Shown here: positions 1 through 10,500 of the stretch, piece after piece
Layout: every line of letters begins with the position of its first letter
Numbering within the stretch: the first letter of the stretch is position 1
DNA from: Holosporales bacterium
GTDB taxonomy: Bacteria; Pseudomonadota; Alphaproteobacteria; Holosporales; Holosporaceae
Assembly: GCA_947457385.1 (NCBI GenBank)
Contig: CANGUX010000002.1
Location: 1 to 58,040, forward strand
Length of the DNA: 58,040 nucleotides
Direction of reading: 5' to 3'
Made by a program: the position numbers and the translations under genes
The notes under the pieces: model-generated
Databases searched by the model: none
What the model was told of the DNA's origin: nothing
What the model saw: only the letters and a program-made list of their open reading frames with translations

Positions 1-1
1 A

Positions 2-1375
2 ACCGTTGTCACTCGATTTGCCCCCTCGCCAACCGGATTTCTTCATTTAGGGGGGGCACGTACCGCCTTATTCAATTGGCTTTATGCACGTCATTACAAG
101 GGAAAGTTTTTTCTTCGTTTGGAAGATACCGATCTTGAACGATCTAAGTCGGTGTTTCAAGAGGATATTTTAGAGTCTCTTCGTTGGTTAGATTTGATGT
201 GGGATGATGCCATCGTGATTCAATCAGCACGAAAAACGCGACATCAAGCCATCGCCAAACAGTTACTGAATGAAGGAAAAGCCTATCGTTGTCTTTGCAC
301 CTCTGAAGAACTTGCTGAAATGAAAGCCCAAGCGTTATCACAAGGGTTTCCTCCATTATACGATCGGCGTTGGCGAGAAAAGGAAGCCCCAGAAGGCATG
401 CCTTATACGCTTCGATTAAAAGTACCTCTTCATGGAAAAACCATTTTAGAAGATGGGGTTCAGGGCACCATTACGGTGGATCAAAGCACCTTGGATGATA
501 TGGTATTGTTGCGTTCTGATGGAACTCCAACCTATATGCTGGCCGTAGTGGTGGACGATCATGACATGGGAGTTACACACATTCTTCGTGGGGACGATCA
601 TTTGACCAATGCCTTTCGTCAACTCCAGATTTACAATGCATGTGGCTGGAATCCACCTCATATGGCACATATTCCTTTAATTCATGATGCATCTGGAGGA
701 AAATTATCCAAACGTCATGGGGCAGTCAGTGTTTCATCCTATCGCGATTTAGGCATTTTACCCCAAGCCTTGGAAAATGCATTGCTGCGTTTAGGGTGGG
801 CGCATGGTAATGAAGAACGCATTTCTCGAGATCAAGCCATAGAATGGTTTGATGGAAAGAACTTAAATCGGGCTCCGGCTCGCTTTGATTTAGAAAAAGT
901 ATGGTCTCTCAATGCGCATTACTTACGTCAAAAATCACCTGATGTGTTATGGGCATTGCTTGAACCTTTGTTAGATGAGGAAACAAAACGAAATCGTGAA
1001 AAGGCATTCATTTTGTTGCCTGCCTTACAGCAGCGCGCTAAAACTTTGGATGATATTGTTTCTGTTTTGCCCATTTATACACATGAACATTTCAATCCTC
1101 CTGGGCTTGATCAAAAAGACAAGGCGATTCTATCATTATTTATGGATACTTTTAAAGCAGATACGCCTTGGACACCGGAAGCATTGGAAGAAAGCATGCG
1201 CGCTTGGGCTAGCAGTCAAGCCATTTCTTTTGGGGCCCTTGCAAAGCCATTACGTCTTGCGCTTACAGGGCAACCGGTTTCGCCCAGTCTTCCTGAAGTG
1301 ATGGCAACGTTAGGGAAGCGTTGGACTTTGCAACGCATAGAACAGGCCATCTTTTTTGAATCTGATGAAGCATAA
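2..1375 (+). CDS. gltX: Glutamyl-tRNA synthetase, 5' end outside the window
   Basis: Class I aminoacyl-tRNA synthetase that charges tRNA with glutamate in the cytoplasm. The reading frame is already open at base 2, so the gene starts before the window; a TTG at 119 is only an internal codon. The first residues carry the HIGH-type signature PSPTGFLHLGGARTAL, and the KMSKS-type loop is seen as GGKLSKRHGA around 700-730. The ATP/glutamate domain, the central DDHLTNAFRQ stretch and an alpha-helical anticodon-binding C-terminus follow in the usual order to a TAA at 1373. Alphaproteobacteria often carry two GltX copies, one of which charges tRNA-Gln for later amidation; the sequence here does not say which copy this is. 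Identification is firm. Confidence 0.97.
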   Translation, partial: TVVTRFAPSPTGFLHLGGARTALFNWLYARHYKGKFFLRLEDTDLERSKSVFQEDILESLRWLDLMWDDAIVIQSARKTRHQAIAKQLLNEGKAYRCLCTSEELAEMKAQALSQGFPPLYDRRWREKEAPEGMPYTLRLKVPLHGKTILEDGVQGTITVDQSTLDDMVLLRSDGTPTYMLAVVVDDHDMGVTHILRGDDHLTNAFRQLQIYNACGWNPPHMAHIPLIHDASGGKLSKRHGAVSVSSYRDLGILPQALENALLRLGWAHGNEERISRDQAIEWFDGKNLNRAPARFDLEKVWSLNAHYLRQKSPDVLWALLEPLLDEETKRNREKAFILLPALQQRAKTLDDIVSVLPIYTHEHFNPPGLDQKDKAILSLFMDTFKADTPWTPEALEESMRAWASSQAISFGALAKPLRLALTGQPVSPSLPEVMATLGKRWTLQRIEQAIFFESDEA

Positions 1376-2852
1376 GCATGTTTTATTTCAGGTGTCATAA
1401 AAAAGGATAGAATTATCTGTTTCATTCCAGGTTTGCATTGCTGGTGCCATTTCTTTATCTTGGCAAATGATTCTATAGAACAGATGCAACCTGCTAGAAT
1501 TTAATGCACATGTTTTGGCTTTATATCAATATCCTATTAAAAAGGAATAGGTTTAAAACATTTGGTAAAAAAAGGATCAAATCAAAAAAAGCAGCACTCA
1601 ATCCATTCAATGAACCAAACACATCGTTTCATATTAGCCCCCAATTTCTCTATGAGATTGAAGTCTAGTAAATAGGGTAGTAAAAATAATATTCTACATC
1701 CTAAAGATTCTATGATGCTTAGTTTTCTTCGATTTATGCAACGCAGCAGGCTCCATCATGCCAACCTGATCTGGTTTGCTTTCCTTTATCAAAACTTATT
1801 TTACTCAGCTTTAGAGGTCGATATGATATGAAGCCTTAAAACCCATGAAAGCTACGAAATTTTATTGACATATCCAGCATGATAGCGGTTTTTTTGAGTC
1901 ATATTTACAGCTCTTCTTACCTCGGTGCCATTGATCTTTCTTGCCCCATCCTCACTCTTTGCAAAGGGTCATATCAAGCCCACTCAGTTTTTTTGGGGTC
2001 TATTTATTTCATGAATTATTGATATTTATTTTGTTTTTATTTTTCTTCATTCCAGTTAGAGTTAAAAACTTTTTTATCGCTAAAACCAACGTGTCTTAAT
2101 CCTTATTTTACACCACTAGCGCGCATGATAAATGCATGAGCCATCTTTTCTGAAACCGCGTTGGGCTTTTCTGTGATATGTTTGATAAGTCTTTCTTTTT
2201 CAATCCTAGGTGCGTCTCATAAAAGCTTTCTCGCTCATCAATGGCCTTCACTCTTGTAGCATAGGAACCATGCATTTATCCTTGTTCTGTGCAGCATCTG
2301 CTGCTCTTTGTATCAGCATGGACAAATTGTATAGCGTTTTGTCTTCAATCTAAATAATATTGGATCCTCTATGCTCAACTTTTTTATTGAAAATATAAAT
2401 CATTTTATGTCAAATACTTAATATATAATAATTTAGATAAAACCATTAAAAAACAAAAAATTGCATCTTATTATGGATTATAAAATGGTCTGTTCAAGAC
2501 AGCGTTGCATCTTGGCCCAAATTAGCTTATGGGATTTAAATTTGAAGACTATGGCATTAAAAACAAAGCCTTCTTTTTTCTCTTGTTTTTTTATTTATTG
2601 GCATATAATCGAATTTTTTAAAAAATCTGCAATATATTGAAATTCTCTGCATTTTTTTATCAATCTACCGCAATAACAGGCTGATTATCAATTTTTTCCT
2701 AAGAGGATCAATGGTCTGTTTTATGACATTCATGTGTTGCCCCATGTATAGCGAGCAAAGTATTCGCTAAAATACAAAGCTCACTATCATGAGGCTTTCT
2801 TTAAAAAGCAACGGCTTTTCTTTACACATAAAATGCCTCTAGCTCACAAAAC
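1376..2852. other. Gene-poor AT-rich gap between gltX and rpoC
   Basis: About 1.5 kb without a convincing intact gene. On the minus strand between about 2105 and 2350 there are three short protein-like runs in three different frames, for example IEDKTLYNLSMLIQRAADAA at 2290-2349 and ERLIKHITEKPNAVSEKMAH ending near 2110. This is the pattern expected of a frameshifted, decaying gene. I do not recognise the family. The rest is AT-rich and full of stops on both strands. A possible rpoC terminator lies at 2770-2800. Confidence 0.5.
2770..2800 (-). terminator. Possible rpoC terminator
   Basis: Read on the minus strand, about 50 bases after the rpoC stop, AAAG-C-CTCA and TGAG-CTTT form a short stem with one bulge around a six-base loop, followed by the T-rich stretch TTTGTATTTT. 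A second small inverted repeat (TAGCGA/TCGCTA) lies just beyond it. The stem is weak, so the call is tentative. Confidence 0.4.
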
Positions 2853-5800
2853 CTAAAGAGAACCTGTTGATGCTTGTTGTTTTTTGCGTGATGACTCCTC
2901 AATCATTTTCAAATCGCGTAACCTAGCTTCTTTTTTGAGTCTTGCAATAATGGCTCCCGTTCCTGCAGGAATAAGACGTCCAGCAATCACATTTTCTTTT
3001 AGGCCCAACAATTTATCTTCTTTGCCATAAATCGCCGCTTCAATGAGAACTCGCGTTGTTTCTTGGAATGAAGCCGCAGAAATAAAGGAATCCGTTTGAA
3101 TAGAAGCTTTTGTGATTCCCTGCAAGACTGCAACAGCACGCGCGGGAAGCCGTCCCTCTTGGATGGTTTCTTCGTTAATTCTATCGAGTTCATCTTGAGA
3201 AACTTGGTCTCCCATCAAAAAGGTCGTCTCTCCCGTTTCAATAATTTCTACTTTTCTCAGCATTTGACGTAAAATCACTTCGATATGTTTATCGTTGATG
3301 CGCACCCCTTGTAAGCGATAGACATCTTGAATTTCTTTCACCAAATAGGTTGCTAACGCTTCTACGCCTAAAATCGCCAGGATATCATGGGGAACTGGAT
3401 TCCCATCCACCAATATATCTCCTTTTTTGACCCTATCTCCTTCCTGAACCAGCACGTGACGTCCACGAGAAACTAAAATCTCCATGGGCTTTTGATGGCT
3501 TTCAAGAGGCGTAATGATGATGCGTCGACGTGTCTTATAATCTTTTCCATATTCCACAATGCCGTCACATTCACAAAGAATGGCTGGATCTTTGGGTTTG
3601 CGCGCTTCAAATAACTCTGCAATACGGGGTAACCCTCCTGTAATATCTCGCGATTTAAAGACTTCCTTGGCCAAACGAGCTAAAATTTCTCCTTTTTTGA
3701 CTAATTTTCCATCTGGAACCAATACAACTGCATCTGGAGCCAAGAAGTAGCGAGCCTCACCACCTCCTTCCAGTTTCAGCGGAACCCCATTGGCATCTCT
3801 CAAAGAAAGAACAGGCCGGAAATCTTCACTCCGTGAAGTCTGACGCCAATCCATGACAATGTTTTTAGTGATTCCTGTAAATTCATCCATGACTTCGCGC
3901 AAAGACAATCCATCTACCAAATCGACATAATGGACGATCCCATCCCCCTCTGCAATAACAGGAAGGGTATAGGGATCCCATTCAGCCAAACGCTGTCCTG
4001 CAACGACGTTTTCTCCTTCTGCAACAAATAAAACAGCACCATAGGGGGCTTTATGTACGGCACTTTCCCGCCCTTCTCGATCTTTTAGGACAATTTCCAT
4101 ATGCCGCCCCATGACCAAAAACTGTCCCGATGGATTTTTCAACAAAGCGGCCGAACGAAAAGCCACGGATCCATCTGTTACGGCTTCCAAGAAAGAAGCT
4201 TCTGTCCTTCGCTGCGAGGCTCCCCCAGAGTGGAATGTCTGAAGGGTAAGCTGTGTACCAGGTTCTCCAATGGATTGAGCCGCAATGGTTCCCACCGCTT
4301 CCCCTAGGGTTACAAGGGTTCCACGCCCTAAATCACGTCCATAACATAAGGCACAAATACCTTCTTTGGCTTCACAGGTCAAAACTGAACGCACACGCAC
4401 TTCTGAGATTTCTTTTTCTTGGAATAAATCGATTTGATCTTCTCGGATTAAGGTCCGAGCAGGCACCAAAACTTCCCCCTCATGCATAACATCTTCAGCC
4501 GTAACACGACCAAAAATGCGGTCGCTTAGGGAAGAAATGACGCCCCCTCCTTCTACGATCGCTTTCATGATGATCCCACGATCGGTTCCGCAATCTTGGG
4601 AATACACCACACAATCTTGCGCCACATCTACCAAACGTCGTGTCAAATATCCCGCATTAGCTGTTTTTAAAGCGGTATCGGAAAGCCCCTTACGTGCCCC
4701 GTGGGTAGAGTTAAAATACTCAAAGGCGCGTAACCCTTCTTTGAAGTTTGAAACAATGGGATGTTCAATAATACTGCCATCATGTCGTGCAATCAGTCCA
4801 CGCATGGCAGCAAGCTGACGCATCTGTGCGGCTGAACCTCGGGCCCCAGAGTGTGCCATCATATGCACAGCATTAAGGGGTTGTCCAGGAATATCCTTAG
4901 AAATTTCCTCCATCATGGCATCTGCAACACGCTCTGTACACTTGGTCCAAGCATCGGTTGCTTTATTATACCGTTCTCCTTGAGTAATCAATCCATCTAA
5001 ATACTGTTGATGATATTCACTTACAGCCTGAGAAGTCTCAGAAACGATGGATTCTTTAAGGTTTGGAACAATCAGATCGTCTTTTCCAAAAGAAATTCCA
5101 GAAACAGCAGCATAATGAAACCCTAACCGCAAGAGACGGTCTGCCAAGTGCGCTGTTTCCGTTGAACCACAATGGCGATAAGTCAGAGCCAGTAATCCTG
5201 CAACATCCTTAGAAACAAAGGTGCGATTAGCAAATGCAAAATTAAAGGCTGGATGCTTAGGCAATTGATCAAAAAAGATCATGCGCCCAGGGGACGTTTC
5301 TAGCGTTTTATAGGTCTCATTGCCATGCTCATCTGTCATTTTCACCCGTGCAAAAATCATGGTGTTCAAACGAATGATGCCTTGCTCAAGGGCCATTTGG
5401 ACTTCGCTTAAATCAGAATAGAGACCAGATTCCCCTATTTCTCCTTTTCGCATCAAGGTTAGGATATAGAGCCCCAACACAATATCTTTTGAAGGGACAA
5501 TGACAGGGTTTCCATTGGCAGGACTCAAAATATTGCTGGTAGACATCATCAAAACACGCGATTCAATCTGAGCTTCAAGGGACAATGGGACGTGAACGGC
5601 CATTTGGTCCCCGTCAAAGTCAGCGTTATAGGCTGAACACACCAGGGGGTGCAATTGAATGGCTTTACCTTCGATCAATACAGGCTCAAAGGCTTGAATA
5701 CTAAGGCGATGCAAGGTAGGCGCACGATTCAATAACACGGTACGCTCACGAATAACTTCTTCTAAAATATCCCAAACTTCAGGACGCTCTTGATCTACCA

Positions 5801-7061
5801 TGCGCTTAGAAGCCTTGATGGTACTAGCAAATCCATATCGCTCTAAACGCGAATACACAAAGGGCTTGAACAATTCCAGCGCCATTTTCTTAGGCAATCC
5901 GCACTGATGCAGTCTTAACTCAGGCCCTACCACGATGACGGAACGTCCTGAATAATCCACGCGTTTACCCAATAAGTTCAAACGAAATCGTCCGTGTTTC
6001 CCTTTCAACATGTCCGACAAAGATTTCAAAGGACGCTTGTTGCTTCCTGTAATGGGACGACCACGTCGACTGTTATCAAAAAAGGCATCTACAATTTCTT
6101 GCAACATACGCTTTTCGTTGCGCACGATGATTTCAGGGGCGTGTAACTCCATCAAACGACGCAATCGATTGTTTCGATTGATTAGGCGACGATATAAATC
6201 GTTTAAATCAGAGGTTGCAAAACGTCCTCCATCCAAGGCCACCAAAGGACGAAGGTCTGGGGGCATCACAGGCACAACATCCAAAATCATCCACTCAGGC
6301 CGCGTATTAGAGCCCAAAAAAGCTTCTACCAATTTTAAGCGCTTGATGATTTTTTTGCGTCGCACTTCTGAAGGATTTTGTCCTAATTCTTCACGAAGCA
6401 GCACCTTTAGTTCTGCAAGATCCAATTGTGAAAGCAATTCCTTTAAGGCTTCCGCACCAGATCCCACGCGAAAATTTTCACGTCCAAATTCTTGTTGCGC
6501 GTGGAAATATTCTTCTTCACTTAAAATTTGAGATAACGATAAAGTGGTCATGCCAGGATCCACCACCACATATCCCTCAAAATAGAGAATGCGATCTAAG
6601 GCTTTGTTGCTTAGATCTAATAACGCTCCGATACGACTGGGTAAAGAGCGTGCAAACCAAATATGTGCAACAGGAGAAGCTAGCTCAATATGTCCCATGC
6701 GTTCTCTTCGAACACGAGCAACAGTCACTTCAACGCCGCAACGCTCACACACGATGCCTCGGTATTTCATGCGTTTGTATTTTCCGCATAAACATTCATA
6801 ATCTTTAATGGGACCGAAAATCTTTGCACAAAAAAGACCATCCCGTTCCGGTTTAAAGGTTCTATAATTGATGGTCTCTGGTTTTTTTACTTCACCAAAA
6901 GACCAGGATCTAATTTGTTCTGGGCTTGCGATGGTAATACGGATGCTATCAAAGTTCTGGGATGATGAATCTGCATGGCCCAGCAGAAACCAATTTTTTG
7001 CTGGATCGTTAGGCGTATCTTTAAATGCTTCTTGGGAAAAATCTTTAACTTCATGTTGCAT
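2853..7061 (-). CDS. rpoC: RNA polymerase subunit beta'
   Basis: Catalytic beta' subunit of RNA polymerase, 1402 residues, a normal length for alphaproteobacteria. Near the N-terminus is the first zinc site ([19 protein letters not shown]). The Mg-binding active-site motif NADFDGDQM falls near residue 480, and the second zinc cluster (C...[12 protein letters not shown]) lies in the C-terminal half. The trigger-loop/bridge-helix region is intact ([16 protein letters not shown]). The ATG is preceded by GGAGAGAG about ten bases upstream, which supports this start. It is the last gene of the rpoB-unknown-rpoC transcription unit, 22 bases after the unknown gene. Confidence 0.99.
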   Translation of the reverse strand: MQHEVKDFSQEAFKDTPNDPAKNWFLLGHADSSSQNFDSIRITIASPEQIRSWSFGEVKKPETINYRTFKPERDGLFCAKIFGPIKDYECLCGKYKRMKYRGIVCERCGVEVTVARVRRERMGHIELASPVAHIWFARSLPSRIGALLDLSNKALDRILYFEGYVVVDPGMTTLSLSQILSEEEYFHAQQEFGRENFRVGSGAEALKELLSQLDLAELKVLLREELGQNPSEVRRKKIIKRLKLVEAFLGSNTRPEWMILDVVPVMPPDLRPLVALDGGRFATSDLNDLYRRLINRNNRLRRLMELHAPEIIVRNEKRMLQEIVDAFFDNSRRGRPITGSNKRPLKSLSDMLKGKHGRFRLNLLGKRVDYSGRSVIVVGPELRLHQCGLPKKMALELFKPFVYSRLERYGFASTIKASKRMVDQERPEVWDILEEVIRERTVLLNRAPTLHRLSIQAFEPVLIEGKAIQLHPLVCSAYNADFDGDQMAVHVPLSLEAQIESRVLMMSTSNILSPANGNPVIVPSKDIVLGLYILTLMRKGEIGESGLYSDLSEVQMALEQGIIRLNTMIFARVKMTDEHGNETYKTLETSPGRMIFFDQLPKHPAFNFAFANRTFVSKDVAGLLALTYRHCGSTETAHLADRLLRLGFHYAAVSGISFGKDDLIVPNLKESIVSETSQAVSEYHQQYLDGLITQGERYNKATDAWTKCTERVADAMMEEISKDIPGQPLNAVHMMAHSGARGSAAQMRQLAAMRGLIARHDGSIIEHPIVSNFKEGLRAFEYFNSTHGARKGLSDTALKTANAGYLTRRLVDVAQDCVVYSQDCGTDRGIIMKAIVEGGGVISSLSDRIFGRVTAEDVMHEGEVLVPARTLIREDQIDLFQEKEISEVRVRSVLTCEAKEGICALCYGRDLGRGTLVTLGEAVGTIAAQSIGEPGTQLTLQTFHSGGASQRRTEASFLEAVTDGSVAFRSAALLKNPSGQFLVMGRHMEIVLKDREGRESAVHKAPYGAVLFVAEGENVVAGQRLAEWDPYTLPVIAEGDGIVHYVDLVDGLSLREVMDEFTGITKNIVMDWRQTSRSEDFRPVLSLRDANGVPLKLEGGGEARYFLAPDAVVLVPDGKLVKKGEILARLAKEVFKSRDITGGLPRIAELFEARKPKDPAILCECDGIVEYGKDYKTRRRIIITPLESHQKPMEILVSRGRHVLVQEGDRVKKGDILVDGNPVPHDILAILGVEALATYLVKEIQDVYRLQGVRINDKHIEVILRQMLRKVEIIETGETTFLMGDQVSQDELDRINEETIQEGRLPARAVAVLQGITKASIQTDSFISAASFQETTRVLIEAAIYGKEDKLLGLKENVIAGRLIPAGTGAIIARLKKEARLRDLKMIEESSRKKQQASTGSL

Positions 7062-7083
7062 GATAAGAACTCTCTCCGTTAAT

Positions 7084-7596
7084 TTATATGTATTTTACTA
7101 AATGATTTGGAATTTTATGCCATTTACTATTCTTTATCGCCCTCCGAAGATCCCTGTAAGACCCCAACGCCAAGACACAACGTTTGGAAAAAGCATCTGA
7201 TATTACTGCATAAAAAAAAGATAGAGCATGCTGCGCTATTTTCAAGACTGATCTTAGAAAATTCATGAAATTTTTTGTGTTTTTTGGATCTTTTAAAACG
7301 TCAAATCTTGTTTTTTTAGAGGACTCTAAGTTCCCAAAAAAAGAAAACAGTACAGAACGATACCCTTGTGTCACATAGGGATTCCACACAAGGGCGCAAG
7401 TATCACCTGATTTCTGCCTATCAATAATAAGATGTCTAGCGATTAAAACCGTATCTTTCAGATGCCCAGAAGAAAATTGCACATCTGCGCTAAAAAGAGC
7501 AATAGCCCCCACCTCCCTATGAAGAAACAATTCTTCCCCCATAGGTTCCACTAACACCAAGCTTTTTGCCTCAGAAAAATGTGCAGACGTTATCAT
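7084..7596 (-). CDS. Unknown 170-aa protein coupled to rpoB
   Basis: I do not recognise this protein. The chosen ATG (7596-7594) overlaps the rpoB TGA (7595-7593) in an ATGA junction, the hallmark of translational coupling. The frame stays open for 170 codons and ends 22 bases before rpoC. A longer reading from 7632 would overlap rpoB by 40 bases and is less likely. The N-terminal half is mixed and beta-like ([19 protein letters not shown], then [14 protein letters not shown]). The C-terminal half is basic, with one fairly hydrophobic helix ([16 protein letters not shown]). There is no signal peptide and no motif I can assign. rpoB and rpoC are normally adjacent, so an inserted gene here is unusual. 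Alternatives are a non-conserved read-through ORF or a decayed insertion. Confidence 0.7.
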   Translation of the reverse strand: MITSAHFSEAKSLVLVEPMGEELFLHREVGAIALFSADVQFSSGHLKDTVLIARHLIIDRQKSGDTCALVWNPYVTQGYRSVLFSFFGNLESSKKTRFDVLKDPKNTKNFMNFLRSVLKIAQHALSFFYAVISDAFSKRCVLALGSYRDLRRAIKNSKWHKIPNHLVKYI

Positions 7597-10500
7597 GGCA
7601 GAGGAGCACGCATAGGTGTTTCTTGACGACATTCCACATTTAATCCCAATGTCTTAAGCTCTTTGACCAGCACATTAAAGGATTCTGGAATATCTGATCC
7701 AAAATTTTCTTGTCCTTTAATAATAGCCTTATAGACTTCCATACGCCCTTGAAGATCATCGGATTTAACCGTGAGCATTTCCAAAAGCGTGCGTGCAGCG
7801 CCATAAGCCTCTAGTGCCCAAACTTCCATTTCCCCAAATCGTTGACCTCCAAATTGAGATTTTCCACCCAACGGTTGCTGGGTGACCAAGCTGTAAGGAC
7901 CAATAGAGCGTGCATGAATCTTCTCATCCACAAGATGGTGCAACTTCATCATATAGATGACCCCTACCGTCACAGGACGCTGAAAGGCTTCTCCGGTTCT
8001 GCCATCATAAAGGATGACCTGACCGGAAGGATTCACGCCTGCTTCACAAAGAAGGGATTCAATTTCCTGTATTTTTGCCCCCTCAAAAACAGGAGACGCC
8101 ATAGGAACGCCTTTGAATGTATCACAAGCCAACTGAATGAGTTCATTGGAATCCATTTTATTAATGTTTTCAATAAGCTCAGGACGTTTATACAGTTCTT
8201 TCATCCCCATGCGCAAACTCTCTTCATTGCCATGAAACACAGCTTCTTTTAGGATGCGTTTTGCCTTTTTTCCCAATTGAAATGCAGCCCAACCCAAGTG
8301 CGTTTCCAAAATTTGTCCTACGTTCATACGTGCAGGAATACCAAGAGGATTCAAAATAATATCTACAGGGGTCCCATCTGCCATATAAGGCATATCTTCT
8401 TGAGGAACAATCAGAGAAACAACCCCCTTATTCCCGTGTCGACCCGCCATTTTATCGCCAGGTTGAATCTTACGCTTTACGGCTAAAAAGATTTTTACTG
8501 TTTTCAAAACCCCTGTAGGAAGATCATCGCCTCGTCTAAGTTTTTCTAACTTTTGTTCAAAACGTTTTTGCAGTTCTTCTATGGCTAAGGCGTGTTGCTG
8601 AAAGAGCAAAGCCATTTTATCCATAGATTCCTTGTCGTTTAGGGCAATGGTTCTCAGTTTTGACTTTGGAAGTTCTTCCCAAACCGCTTCATCAACCCAT
8701 ACGCCGGCTGCAAAGGAGCCTATTTTTTTAGCAAGTTCTTTGCCTAAAATAAGGCTCTTTAGAATGCGCATGAAACCTTGTTCTAAAATGCGACGTTCTA
8801 CATCACGTTCTTGAGAAAGTTGCGCCACGGCCTCTCGCCCAATGGTAAGAGCGCGCTCATCTCGCTCGACGCCACGACGGGAAAAAATACGCACATCCAC
8901 AACAGTTCCTGTAACCCCTGCAGGCACACGCAACGACGTATCCTTCATATCTGCCGCTTTATCCGCAAAAATAGCGCGTAATAATTTCTCTTCAGGCGTT
9001 AAGGGAACCTCTGCTTTTGGACTTACTTTTCCTACCAAAATATCTCCAGGTCCCACTTCAGCACCGATATAGGCAATACCCGCTTCATCTAAATGGCGTA
9101 TGGCTTCTTCGTTTGCACCCGGGACATCTCGGGTGATTTCTTCAGATCCGAGCTTGGTATCGCGCGCAGAAGTCTCCATTTCTTCGATATGAATAGACGT
9201 GTAGGCATCTTCTTCCACAAGACGTTGAGACAAGACAATGGAGTCCTCAAAGCAATATCCATACCAAGGCAAAAAGGCAACGACGGGGTTATAGCCTAAC
9301 GCTAGTTCCCCTCGATCTGTCGCGGCCCCATCTGCTATGACCTCGCCTTTTTTCACATGTTGTCCTACACGTACAAGGGGCTTTTGATGAATACAAGTAC
9401 CTGCATTAGACTTTCGGAATTTTGCCAAATGATAGATATCCACTACAGAATCCAAAGAGGAAGAAATTTCATCAGGGCGCACCACAATGCGAATGGCATC
9501 CACTTGATCTACAATGCCATCGCGTTGCGCTTGAACAATGACACCTGAATCTCGGACTACAAGACGCTCAATGCCCGTTCCCACCAAAGGCGCTTCACTT
9601 TTCATTAACGGAACGGCCTGACGTTGCATGTTTGCTCCCATCAGCGCACGTTTTGCATCATCATTTTCCATAAAAGGAATCAAAGCTGCCGCGACAGAAA
9701 CGATTTGCTTGGGTGAAACATCCGCAAAATCAATTTCACTGGGGGGAACCATGACAAAATCCCCGAACTTCCTACATCCAATTAAATCGCCTAACAAACG
9801 CCCCTGCGCGTCAACCTCTACATCGGCTTGAGCAATGGTATATTTCTCTTCTTCCATGGCTGAAACATAACGAACCTCGGGAGTCAATGCCCCCTGAACC
9901 ACACGACGATAGGGCGTTTCGAGAAAGCCATAGGTATTGACTCTGGCATAAATAGCCAAAGAGTTAATCAAGCCAATGTTAGAACCTTCAGGGGTTTCAA
10001 TAGGACAAATTCGACCATAATGCGTAGGATGCACGTCACGTACTTCAATACCGGCACGATCTCGGGTTAATCCTCCAGGCCCCAGAGCAGAAAGACGTCG
10101 CTTATGATTCACCTCAGATAATGGATTGGTTTGATCCATAAATTGAGAAAGCTGAGACGTTCCAAAAAATTCCCGAATAATAGAAGAAAGAGGGCGTGCA
10201 TTCAACAAATCGTTGGGCATAGCTTGATCTATTTCTACAGCTGCCATACGCTCACGAATGCTACGTTGCATCCGCATCAGTCCCGAACGATATTGCGATT
10301 CCAAGAGCTCACCCACCGGACGAACGCGTCGATTGGTCAAACTGTCGATATCATCGATATACCCTTTTCCTTGTTTTAAATCTAACAGATATCGAATAAT
10401 GGCAATAAAATCATCTTTCTGCAGGGTATGCACGGAAACATCCGTGTCTAGTCCCAGGCGCGCATTCATTTTAACACGCCCTACATCAGAAAGATCATAG

